Source: Chitinivibrionales bacterium (GTDB taxonomy: Bacteria; Fibrobacterota; Chitinivibrionia; Chitinivibrionales; FEN-1185). Taken from it: 7,290 nucleotides of DNA. The notes under the pieces are model-generated. The model was given only the letters and a program-made list of their open reading frames with translations, had not been told where the DNA came from and made no database searches. The first letter of the stretch is position 1. The number at the start of each line of letters is the position of its first letter. This document shows, one piece after another, positions 1 through 6,651 of this stretch. The position numbers and the translations under genes are program-made. The DNA is taken from positions 1 through 7,290 of the forward strand of contig JAQUMP010000158.1 of NCBI GenBank assembly GCA_028718065.1. Direction: 5' to 3'.

Positions 1-133
1 TGGCGGCCGCCAGCTTTGGATAGGCTTGGGACGGCACGCTCAGCGTTGCCGCCGGCAGCGCCGCCGTTAAGGCCAAACAAAATAGAGGAACGGCACCCAA
101 GACCCGCCAAAAGTTCCCGCATTTGTCCTTCAT
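1..133 (-). CDS. Exported protein of unknown function (N-terminal fragment)
   Basis: Only the first 44 codons are inside the window; the gene continues past base 1. It was found by reading the minus strand downstream of the barrel/TPR gene. The ATG at 133-131 has a good ribosome binding site, AAGGA at 145-141, seven bases upstream. The peptide begins MKDKCGNFWRVLGAVPLFCL and continues ALTAALPAATLSVPSQAYPK: a short basic start, a hydrophobic core at about residues 11-24 and an Ala-rich cleavage region near residues 26-30. This is a normal Sec signal peptide. There is no convincing lipobox, because the Cys at residue 19 lies inside the hydrophobic core. It sits 28 bases after the stop of the upstream gene with no terminator between, so it is probably the third gene of the operon and acts in the periplasm or outer membrane. 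Nothing visible identifies the family. Confidence 0.75.
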   Translation of the reverse strand, partial: MKDKCGNFWRVLGAVPLFCLALTAALPAATLSVPSQAYPKLAAA

Positions 134-161
134 GAAAATATCCTTTTTTAGAATGTCCGGT

Positions 162-2537
162 TTACTTGCTTTCCTTTTGCAATTTCTCTAATTTTTCTTT
201 GGCTTTGTCGATCTGGTTTTGCAATTCCTGCTCTTTATTTTTGCCCTCCTGGGCCGTCTTGTTCAGATTGGTTTGTTGATGGACTTTGGCAAGAGTCGCC
301 CGGGCATAATCGACGTCCTCTTTGAGAGATGCCAGATTTTTGCCGAACAAGTTCAGGCGCTGGTAATGGTCCATGAAGCGGGAATATTCATCCAGCTTTT
401 CCTTGATCTGAATTTGCGGCGCATGCAGGCGCTCCACCTCGCGCGTGGTATCGGAGGCTTTGAGCTCGCCTTTGCGCGCGAATTCCACGAATTTGGCCCC
501 GAGCGAATCGTAGGAAGCGCGGTTGCCCTGATACGCGGCGCGCATGCCCGCGAGCGAATCCTGCATCGCCTCGTATAAGTCAAGCTTGTGTTTGGCCTGG
601 TCCAGAATGTCCGAGGCTTTTGCGTAGTCCTTCTGCAGCATGCGTCCGTACGCCTCTATCAGCCCGCCTTCGGCCTGGGGCAGCATGTCGGCCGCCGCCG
701 AAGCGATCTGCTGGCCGTACTTAATGCAATCATCCCATTGTTTCTCCCGGATGGCCGACCATCCGAGCCCCAGGAGTGCGTCCTCGTAATAAACGCTGGC
801 CGGCGCCACCAATTGGAGCGCGCGCACCGCTTTGGACAGGGCGCCCTGCTCGTAATACAAATAGCCCATTAAGAGAAACGACCGGCCGTTGAGGTCCGTT
901 TCGGCCTTGGCCTTCGGTTCCAGCACAATGCTGTTTGTCAAGGCCGAAATCGCCGCGGTGGTATCGAGGCCCTGGATCATCTGGATGACCGCCATGGTAT
1001 GCTGCGCAAACGGAAAATCGGGATGACCGACGGGAATCTGGCGCAGCATCTGGACCGCATCGGTATAATTCTTTTGCTTAAAAAAGGTCTGGGCCATAAG
1101 GTAGCGGCCGTGATTTAAAACGGAATCGGGCGTGGCGGCGATAAGCCCCGATTTGTCCTTGGCGGCCGTGAGCAGCGCGTACTGGTTGGTCACGCCCAGA
1201 TGATCGTTCTGCCGGTACGAAAGGCGCATCAGGCCCAGGGTGGCGCGCGGGGAAACGTCGCTCGACGGAAAATCGGCGATGGCTTCATCGTAGTGGACCC
1301 GGGCCACATTACGCATGTCAAGCGCTTCGAGGCATTCGCCCATGTAGTATAGCACCTTGTCGGCCTTGAAAAAAGTCGGGTAATTGGCGTTGATCTGGGC
1401 GAAGATACAATAGGCGTCCCAGTATTTGCCGTTGGAATAAAGTATCATGGCCTTTGTGTAAAGGTCGTTGGGCAAAAAATCGAGCACCTGCACCAGTTTT
1501 AAGGCAAAATTCTCCTCGCGATGCTTGCCGACGCCTACCCGAAAGTAAAGCGAATGCGAAAGCGCAAGCCCGTTGGCCAGATCGTCGCGAAATTGGTAGG
1601 TAAAGGCGAAATCGCGGCCGCTGTTAAGCTGGATGGCGTTCAGCCCAAGGCCGATTCCCCAGAAATCAACGCCGTCCTTGCCGAAACCGGCATAGGGCGT
1701 AACTTCGAACAGACGCCAGGGCCAGAACCCTATGTCAAGCAACAGGTTTTGCTGGGTCAAAGCGGTTCCGTTTACAAAATCAGAAGATTGGGCCGAAAAA
1801 TCCATGATATCGTACTGGGCGTCGGCGCTGATTAGATTTTCGAGATAGGTTGAGTGATAATTTATCCGCAGCGTCCCGCTGTTGACATTGGAAGTGGAAC
1901 TAACGGTAACGGGGTCGCTGTACATAAGCCCCAGCACATGATTTCCCAACGCAGGATCGCGGAGCAAACGGTAGGTCAAGGCAATGTCCGGAGAAAAGGC
2001 CGTGATCGGCGCCCCAAAGTTCGCCAAAGAGAGCATTTTAACGTTGATGCCGAGGCTCAACTGTTTCCAGGGGTTTACGGCATAGGAGAGCAGCGCGCAT
2101 ATATTATTGTTCTGGGAATTGGCGCCTTGACTGATAGTATTCGTGGCTGGGTCCCAAATGCCGTTCGGCACCGATATGCCATTTTCCGCCACCACGCTCA
2201 GGCCGATGGATTGGCGCAAACCGACGGGCATGATATACCCGGTTTCCCACAGGTGCGCCACCTGGTCCGGCGAAAGCGCAAAGACGCCCCGCACGGAAGC
2301 ATAATCCTCTTCGGTCATGAAGGCCGGATTCGTTAAAGGACTATGGATGCCGAAAAGCTGGCGCCATTGATTTGAAACCAGAAATTCATTTAATAGCCCG
2401 CCGGTTGCCGCGCACAACGGCGCCAGGCCGCCGGCAATCAGGACGATCGCGCCGATCGTTCGGCGTATTTTGCCTGAATGTAAAGGCCGGAGATACGCGG
2501 GTGGATAATGAGCCCGGAAACGACCGGTGTGCTTCAT
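162..2537 (-). CDS. Outer-membrane beta-barrel / TPR / coiled-coil fusion protein
   Basis: The product has 791 residues. Residues 1-44 look like a signal peptide with a long basic leader (KIRR at 23-26), a hydrophobic core at 27-41 and an Ala-rich cleavage site near 42-45. Residues about 50-340 look like an outer-membrane barrel. They open with a SPLTNPAF segment (66-73) reminiscent of the NPA motif of PorP/SprF- and PorV-like barrels, and contain alternating-polarity strands, many Gly and aromatic residues, and aromatic strand ends such as FAFTYQF and SLYFRVGVG. Residues about 353-650 are helical pairs typical of TPRs (for example AMILYSNGKYWDAYCIFAQI, and GYLYYEQGALSKAVRAL near 558-574). 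Residues about 698-791 are highly charged, Lys/Glu/Gln-rich and predicted coiled coil. The likely role is an outer-membrane scaffold or partner whose soluble TPR part binds other proteins in the periplasm. The start is fixed by AGGAG at 2549-2545, seven bases upstream, and by the ATGA overlap with the preceding gene. Family assignment is by pattern only; the three-part architecture is clearer than the function. Confidence 0.85.
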   Translation of the reverse strand: MKHTGRFRAHYPPAYLRPLHSGKIRRTIGAIVLIAGGLAPLCAATGGLLNEFLVSNQWRQLFGIHSPLTNPAFMTEEDYASVRGVFALSPDQVAHLWETGYIMPVGLRQSIGLSVVAENGISVPNGIWDPATNTISQGANSQNNNICALLSYAVNPWKQLSLGINVKMLSLANFGAPITAFSPDIALTYRLLRDPALGNHVLGLMYSDPVTVSSTSNVNSGTLRINYHSTYLENLISADAQYDIMDFSAQSSDFVNGTALTQQNLLLDIGFWPWRLFEVTPYAGFGKDGVDFWGIGLGLNAIQLNSGRDFAFTYQFRDDLANGLALSHSLYFRVGVGKHREENFALKLVQVLDFLPNDLYTKAMILYSNGKYWDAYCIFAQINANYPTFFKADKVLYYMGECLEALDMRNVARVHYDEAIADFPSSDVSPRATLGLMRLSYRQNDHLGVTNQYALLTAAKDKSGLIAATPDSVLNHGRYLMAQTFFKQKNYTDAVQMLRQIPVGHPDFPFAQHTMAVIQMIQGLDTTAAISALTNSIVLEPKAKAETDLNGRSFLLMGYLYYEQGALSKAVRALQLVAPASVYYEDALLGLGWSAIREKQWDDCIKYGQQIASAAADMLPQAEGGLIEAYGRMLQKDYAKASDILDQAKHKLDLYEAMQDSLAGMRAAYQGNRASYDSLGAKFVEFARKGELKASDTTREVERLHAPQIQIKEKLDEYSRFMDHYQRLNLFGKNLASLKEDVDYARATLAKVHQQTNLNKTAQEGKNKEQELQNQIDKAKEKLEKLQKESK
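2534..2537 (-). other. ATGA start/stop overlap (translational coupling)
   Basis: On the minus strand the start codon of the barrel/TPR gene (2537-2535) overlaps the TGA stop of the vWA gene (2536-2534) as ATGA. An AGGAG ribosome binding site lies inside the end of the vWA gene. Such overlaps usually mean re-initiation by the same ribosomes, so the two proteins are probably made in matched amounts. Confidence 0.9.
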
Positions 2538-4873
2538 CGTTTCACTCCTATCCGAATTTTTTGGGTTGATTTCTTTTGCACATTGTCCTTGATTTCGATG
2601 ACGGCAAGGTAGGTCCCTAAGGCGACATTTCTCCCGTCCTGATTGCGTCCGTCCCAGACAAAATAGAGACGCTGGGTCGCGCCGTCAAAAACCATGGGCC
2701 GGTTTTTAACGACCGTATTCATAACAACGTCGTAAATTGAGACCGTGCCGGTAAGCTGGATATTCTGGCTGGTGCGCGGCGAAATCTCCGCGGTAATCAC
2801 CTGGCCCTGAAGGCTGCCTGCGATGGTCTGAAGCTGGCTTTTGTCAATGCCGCTTAACCCCAGAACATAGGCGGGGACCGCCGATTTTCCGGGCTCGTAG
2901 GGGTTGTTGACCGCGCGCGCCACGAGCGCGTACGGCACCACGTAATTGCGGATGGTAATGGAGTCGGCGCCCGGATGGCCCACGGCATATTTGAGCGTGA
3001 TCCCAGCCCGGGAATTACTCAGGGACAATACGACCGTTTGATCGGGTTTTATAACGGTTGACAAAGGGGCGGTAATGACGACAATGGCCGAATCCTGCCC
3101 GCTTTGCAGGACCACGGAATCCGCGACCCGCTGGTAATCCGAGTCCGGCCTGGCGCTCCCTCCTAAAGTAAAGTAAACCGTGGCCAGCCCCAGGGTATCG
3201 CTGCGATGGATGATAAACTTTGCCGAACCCCCGTTGGCCGACAGCGCCCGGACCGGCGCAATAACCGTGGCAAGGGGCATTCTTTCCGTAATGGTTACCG
3301 TGGCGACGGCCGGTACGCCCGCGGAATAGGGGGAGATGCCGGTCACGGTGAGAATGACCGTTTTATCGGTCCCTCTCACGCTGTCGAGCTTGGGAATAAT
3401 GTCGAGCGTGGCGGTGTGGCTGCCGTGCATAAACACCACCGAGTCCGGAATGTTCCTATAATTAAAACCGTTGGCCGCGGTGCCGCCCACGCTAAAGTGG
3501 ACCGCGAGTACGCCCGCGGTGTCGTCCCGCGTAAAGGTAAAGCGCCCCGTGTCGCCGCCGTATTCGGTGGTAGGGATGGTGGCCGCAACCGTAACGCTAT
3601 AGGTGTCCCGGCAGCTCAGCGCGATGTTCGTATCGGCCGGCAGGGCGTCGCTGCGCTTGACAACAAAGGAAACATTAAAGGTGGTGTCCAATTTGTTGCT
3701 TGCGGCATCGACCATGTGATAAGTGATCTTGTAGGTAAAGGGCGTGGTATTCGGCTGAAGCGGAAACGGCTTGGCGAAGACGACATTGGCGCCGGACGAA
3801 ACGGGAATACTATCGTTGACCGTGAGGGTCGGCGGCGTTCCCTGCGGAACAAACAGGACGGTTTGCTGCACATACCCCAAAAGAATGTTCGTGATCGTAT
3901 CGCGCTGCGAAACACTGGTGGCGATAGTCTGGATTTTACTCTTGGGGTTTGAAGTTGAGTAGCCGTTGTTGGCGATGTTGGTAATCATGTTCACGATGCT
4001 CTGCGGTCCAGGACCGCCGCTGTTAAAAAAAATCGAGTAGGTCGTGGGCATGCCGGTCCCGGCTTCGAATTGGTTGGCGGGCGCTCCGGCCGAATCGATT
4101 CCATTCGGCGCACCATCGGAGAGAAATACCACGAACTGGTCCGCTTTGGGGTTAACGGCATTAGTCAAGGAGGCGCGCACGGCGTCGAAGGCGACATTGA
4201 TATTGGTATACCCAAGCGTCGTGAAATTTGGTTTGTAAATCAGGTCGGCGTAGGTGCTCGGACCGGCAGTCACCGTATCGATCGCCAGGACGGCTTTAAT
4301 GATGTCTTTTCCGTAAATACCATTGGGGTGTTGCGGGTCTTTATAGAGGCTGTCTAATTTTAAAAATTTCATATAGGCCTGATTGGGCTGATTATCCACG
4401 GTGGCCGGCAGGCGTTGAAAATAGGCGCTGAAATATTGGGTCGAAGTCGCGTCCAGATCGAGAAAATCATCGAATACCACCAGGGACACCTCGACATTCG
4501 GTGATTTTATAAACAGCGAATCCAAAAGGTCCCTGGTTACGGAAAAGCGGTAGCCCCATTGATCGGACGGCTGACTGCCCAGCCGCATGGTTTGCGAATT
4601 GTCGATGACGAATACAATCGAGGAAGGAGCTCCGCCGCCCAGAACATTTTGATACACCTGGGCGGGTTGACAGACATGAACATTTCCGGACATGGCAATA
4701 ACGGTGTTGGGAACAATAATCGTTTTACCGTTGTATGTTTCGGGGCAATTGTCAAGACTAAAGGTGCAGAGTTGCGAGGCCGAAACGGCCGTTGCCGCAA
4801 GGACCAGCGCCAAAAACCGGGAGGCTGAAATTGAAAATTTGTAATAATTTTGATAACGATTAATAACGCCCAT
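2534..4873 (-). CDS. Secreted vWA / Calx-beta / FlgD-like Ig surface protein
   Basis: The product has 779 residues. The start codon has AAGGAG at 4885-4880, six bases upstream. Residues 1-32 are a signal peptide (core FLALVLAATAV, cleavage after AVSA) with no lipobox. Residues about 82-330 form a von Willebrand A domain. IVFVID leads into a complete MIDAS metal site: D91, S93 and T95 (DxSxT), T223 in GYTNIN, and D253 in FLSDGAPNG. A long insertion lies between strands at about 140-220. Residues 331-433 are an unassigned beta-rich linker. Residues about 435-530 and 535-643 are two Calx-beta-like repeats sharing the pattern R-D/S-D-T-x-G...V-x-F-x-x-G-G...Y...D-S-V-V. Residues about 690-779 resemble a FlgD-type Ig domain (WDGRNQDG, then ALGTY), ending in a basic strand. 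Such C-terminal domains also serve as sorting tags in type IX secretion, which is possible but unproven here. The mature protein has only four Cys (36, 43, 68, 421). It is probably a metal-dependent adhesin or matrix-binding protein on the cell surface, and the first gene of the operon. Confidence 0.88.
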   Translation of the reverse strand: MGVINRYQNYYKFSISASRFLALVLAATAVSASQLCTFSLDNCPETYNGKTIIVPNTVIAMSGNVHVCQPAQVYQNVLGGGAPSSIVFVIDNSQTMRLGSQPSDQWGYRFSVTRDLLDSLFIKSPNVEVSLVVFDDFLDLDATSTQYFSAYFQRLPATVDNQPNQAYMKFLKLDSLYKDPQHPNGIYGKDIIKAVLAIDTVTAGPSTYADLIYKPNFTTLGYTNINVAFDAVRASLTNAVNPKADQFVVFLSDGAPNGIDSAGAPANQFEAGTGMPTTYSIFFNSGGPGPQSIVNMITNIANNGYSTSNPKSKIQTIATSVSQRDTITNILLGYVQQTVLFVPQGTPPTLTVNDSIPVSSGANVVFAKPFPLQPNTTPFTYKITYHMVDAASNKLDTTFNVSFVVKRSDALPADTNIALSCRDTYSVTVAATIPTTEYGGDTGRFTFTRDDTAGVLAVHFSVGGTAANGFNYRNIPDSVVFMHGSHTATLDIIPKLDSVRGTDKTVILTVTGISPYSAGVPAVATVTITERMPLATVIAPVRALSANGGSAKFIIHRSDTLGLATVYFTLGGSARPDSDYQRVADSVVLQSGQDSAIVVITAPLSTVIKPDQTVVLSLSNSRAGITLKYAVGHPGADSITIRNYVVPYALVARAVNNPYEPGKSAVPAYVLGLSGIDKSQLQTIAGSLQGQVITAEISPRTSQNIQLTGTVSIYDVVMNTVVKNRPMVFDGATQRLYFVWDGRNQDGRNVALGTYLAVIEIKDNVQKKSTQKIRIGVKR

Positions 4874-5173
4874 TGCGCTCTCCTTTTGCCCCGGCGGGAT
4901 GGAATCCTGTAAACGAATACGGCGATTATTGAAACGGTTAAGCTGACGGGAACTTTTTTCAAGGGTGCCGGGCGGCGCGTTTGAGTCGTTCCTTTACGCA
5001 CGAAATTTATTTCCGCAGGGCGCCCTTCACACCCATTTTCCGCAGAACAACTTAAAAAAGAAATATAGATATTACTGCATATTATTGTCAAAAAATTAAA
5101 CGTTTATATCGTTTGCGGTTTTATCGCGAACTAAAATATAAGGGGGTCGTTTTTTAGGAAAGGGCCGGATTAT
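4874..5173. other. Intergenic region carrying the operon promoter and long leader
   Basis: These 300 bases separate the small unknown gene from the vWA gene, both on the minus strand. The distal part (about 5050-5150) is AT-rich and contains the promoter described separately. The proximal part would be a leader of about 180 nt. It contains a GGGCGCCC palindrome (5018-5025) flanked by two copies of CTGCGGAAA (minus strand; 5045-5037 and 5018-5010). An inverted repeat TTTGCG/CGCGAA with a 7-base loop lies at about 5112-5130, but no U-run follows it on the minus strand, so I do not call it a terminator. I saw no match to a riboswitch I know. An open frame here that runs into the vWA gene in another phase has no gene-like content. 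Confidence 0.6.
5062..5091 (-). promoter_or_regulatory. Sigma70-type promoter of the vWA/barrel operon
   Basis: On the minus strand a perfect -35 TTGACA (5091-5086) is followed by an 18-base spacer and a -10 TATATT (5067-5062), which matches TATAAT at five of six positions. Transcription would start near 5055, about 180 nt before the vWA start codon. It is the best promoter match I found and points directly at the three-gene operon. The flanking DNA is AT-rich, as expected. Confidence 0.65.
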
Positions 5174-5533
5174 TTAGAAAGAAAAGTCGGCGCTCACGAC
5201 CGGTACGGGACGGCTTCCGCAGGCGATGGCTTCGAGCAGGTTCCACACGTTCACCAATTCGCCGGGGATGTTAATGGCAGGCAGATTATCCTGGGCAAAG
5301 CGCTTGAGGATCGTATTTTCTTTAATATGATAAAAGTAGTTTTTAAAAACAGGGAGCCACTCTTTTTCATTAAAAGAACCGTTAACGATATCGGCTTCGG
5401 CCGCATCGACCAGGTGGTGCATGGAAAGATATATAAAGACATGTTTCATCGAAATTGCATCCCCGAGATTTTTCATAGATATTACCCCGGACCGGCCGCC
5501 GACCAGAACGGCGTCACCAATAAATATTATCAT
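5174..5533 (-). CDS. Small hypothetical protein downstream of the regulator
   Basis: The open frame has 119 codons and I do not recognise the product. Codon choice looks coding, with many C- or G-ending codons (GCC, CTG, GTC, ATC) and a mixed globular composition. The middle (about 50-80) is rich in aromatic and charged residues (WLPVFKNYFYHIKE), followed by a helix-like ELVNVWNLLEAIA. There is no signal peptide or transmembrane segment, so it is probably cytoplasmic. The start is uncertain: the ATG at 5533 follows an in-frame TGA and lacks a Shine-Dalgarno, while in-frame ATGs at codons 20 and 29 (about 5476 and 5449) have only weak G-rich sequence upstream. It begins 69 bases after the stop of the degenerate-receiver regulator on the same strand, so the two are probably co-transcribed and may work together. 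The region has no close terminator after it. Confidence 0.6.
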   Translation of the reverse strand: MIIFIGDAVLVGGRSGVISMKNLGDAISMKHVFIYLSMHHLVDAAEADIVNGSFNEKEWLPVFKNYFYHIKENTILKRFAQDNLPAINIPGELVNVWNLLEAIACGSRPVPVVSADFSF

Positions 5534-5602
5534 GATTCAGGAAACGATGCAAGGGGAAAATCACCACGAAGCGGCAAGGGGGTCGGCGGCCTTAAAAAGC
5601 GA

Positions 5603-6328
5603 TTATTGGGCTATTCCCGACAGGATGTTTCTATAATAATTTTCGTTAGCCGCGAATTTTTGGGCATAGTTCCGGACGATTTCATCGGGGACAAGGGGAG
5701 GGGGTTTGCGCAAGTTCTGTGAGATTGCGGCACGGAAAAGGGTATATAAACAGATTATTGCGCTGGGGTCAACATGGAACCGGCGTTGCCAGTTTCTTAT
5801 AAGAAAAGGAAGCGGGAGGCCGGAATATTCGGCCCACTCTTCCACGGTCAGGGGCAGGCGCTTTTTTAAGACTGTTATATAATGAACAAGATAATTACTT
5901 TCGATGGTCGTACGTCCCTGGGTAATCAGGCTATCCAGAAAATAGTCGTTGATAAGATCCAGGAAGGTATCGGCGTTTTTTATGGGCTTAAGCTCTATGG
6001 CCACGGCACCGTAACTGTTGACGGTAAAGCCTTTTTCTAAGGAATCCATGGAACTGACCACGACAAAGGGAACATTTTCCGAAAATTGCTTAAGCAGAAA
6101 ATATTCGTCGGGCTGCGATTCGTCGCGCAGCAGCTCGGTGATTGCCAGAAAAATGCGGCGCCCGGAACGCAGGATTTTTTCGGCCTCGGCCGGCGTAGAA
6201 GCGCTCAGCGGCGAATAAAAAGGACAGCTTGCAAAAATGTCCTTATATCGCGCCTGGTAGGAAACATCACGATCAAGAACAAGGATCGAAACGCTATTGT
6301 CTAAAAAATGTAGATTCCATTCCTGCAT
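5603..6328 (-). CDS. Pseudo-receiver / AraC-like HTH transcriptional regulator
   Basis: The product has 241 residues. Residues about 13-128 fit a CheY-like receiver fold: ILVLDRD (15-21) supplies the acidic pair D19/D21, FVVVSS (88-93) supplies the switch Ser, and ELKPI (112-116) supplies the conserved Lys-Pro. The phospho-acceptor position in FLAITELL is T64 instead of Asp, so normal phosphorylation should not occur. Residues about 155-200 resemble an AraC-family helix-turn-helix half: LPLTVEEWAEYSGLP, then FLIRNWQRRFHVDPSAI, matching the usual 'LAEElGiSpsyLsRlFKreFGmSPs' pattern. About 40 further residues follow. The start is the first ATG after an in-frame TGA and has no clear Shine-Dalgarno. 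The protein is a likely cytoplasmic DNA-binding regulator acting independently of a histidine kinase, or sensing by protein contact. It is divergent from the GH1 gene and upstream of a small unknown gene. The receiver call is by motif spacing and is fairly secure; the HTH subtype less so. Confidence 0.78.
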   Translation of the reverse strand: MQEWNLHFLDNSVSILVLDRDVSYQARYKDIFASCPFYSPLSASTPAEAEKILRSGRRIFLAITELLRDESQPDEYFLLKQFSENVPFVVVSSMDSLEKGFTVNSYGAVAIELKPIKNADTFLDLINDYFLDSLITQGRTTIESNYLVHYITVLKKRLPLTVEEWAEYSGLPLPFLIRNWQRRFHVDPSAIICLYTLFRAAISQNLRKPPPLVPDEIVRNYAQKFAANENYYRNILSGIAQ

Positions 6329-6357
6329 ATATAACGATCATGGAATGTTGTTATGAA

Positions 6358-6379
6358 AGGCCCCGTACGCCTGGGGCTT
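6358..6379 (-). promoter_or_regulatory. Hairpin in the regulator's probable 5' leader
   Basis: GCCCC (6360-6364) pairs with GGGGC (6373-6377). A G-U and an A-U pair extend this to about 7 bp, with an 8-base loop. On the minus strand it would end about 29 nt before the regulator start codon. It has no U-run on that side, so it is not a terminator as seen. A role in control of translation is only a possibility. Confidence 0.3.
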
Positions 6380-6407
6380 GCGCTCCTCATTAATATGCAC
6401 TGTGCTA

Positions 6408-6436
6408 AATATAATATCCCTTATAGTAAAAGATAA
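6408..6436 (-). promoter_or_regulatory. Candidate promoter of the regulator gene
   Basis: The minus strand shows TTATCT (6436-6431), a 17-base spacer and TATATT (6413-6408), giving a start near 6401 and a leader of about 72 nt. The -35 is poor (three of six). The same AT-rich stretch contains a perfect TATAAT on the plus strand (6410-6415) without a recognisable -35, which could serve the GH1 gene instead. Confidence 0.3.
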
Positions 6437-6479
6437 TTAATGGTGCGTTACACCTCTAAAAAAACGTTAACTGTTTTTA

Positions 6480-6597
6480 TCCGCCTACGCAGAAAACCTC
6501 GGGCGTAAGCCGAGGATGAATGCGTTGGACGGACCCGCCGTAGCTCTCGCGAAGGCGGGTTGATGAAATGCTTCGGCGCGATTCCGCCGAAAAGCAT
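6480..6597. repeat. Array of three tandem stem-loops (REP-like or structured RNA)
   Basis: Hairpin A: bases 6480-6491 pair with 6521-6533 (11 pairs, one T-T mismatch, one bulged A). They enclose a 5x5 internal loop and a second perfect 6-bp stem, CCTCGG (6497-6502) with CCGAGG (6510-6515). Hairpin B: ACCCGCC (6533-6539) pairs perfectly with GGCGGGT (6554-6560). On the minus strand it closes further to a GAGA tetraloop of the GNRA type. Hairpin C: ATGCTTCGGCG (6568-6578) pairs with 6585-6597 (11 pairs, two bulged A, 6-base loop). B resembles CCCGCC...GGCGGG palindromes that recur in many bacterial genomes as REP-type elements. That is a recollection of style, not a database match. Confidence 0.65.
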
Positions 6598-6651
6598 AAT
6601 GTACACGGCTGTAAGAACGTGGGGCTCCATAATCACCATAGACTGTACTAA

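Noticed and set aside
3206..3952. Plus-strand open frame of 248 codons opposite the vWA gene
   Set aside because: It lies wholly antisense to a well-supported gene, is rich in Arg/Gly as expected from reading codons backwards, and has no domain pattern.
4537..5091. Minus-strand open frame of 184 codons overlapping the start of the vWA gene
   Set aside because: It begins inside the predicted promoter, runs out of frame into the vWA signal-peptide and MIDAS region, and has an Arg/Pro-rich nonsense composition. The vWA frame has the ribosome binding site and signal peptide.
5112..5130. Possible intrinsic terminator after the small hypothetical gene
   Set aside because: The stem is only about 6 bp with a G-U pair, and no U-run follows on the minus strand.
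6308..6394. Possible leader peptide of 29 codons starting about 6394 and overlapping the regulator start
   Set aside because: It has no ribosome binding site, no run of regulatory codons, and ends just inside the regulator gene by chance.
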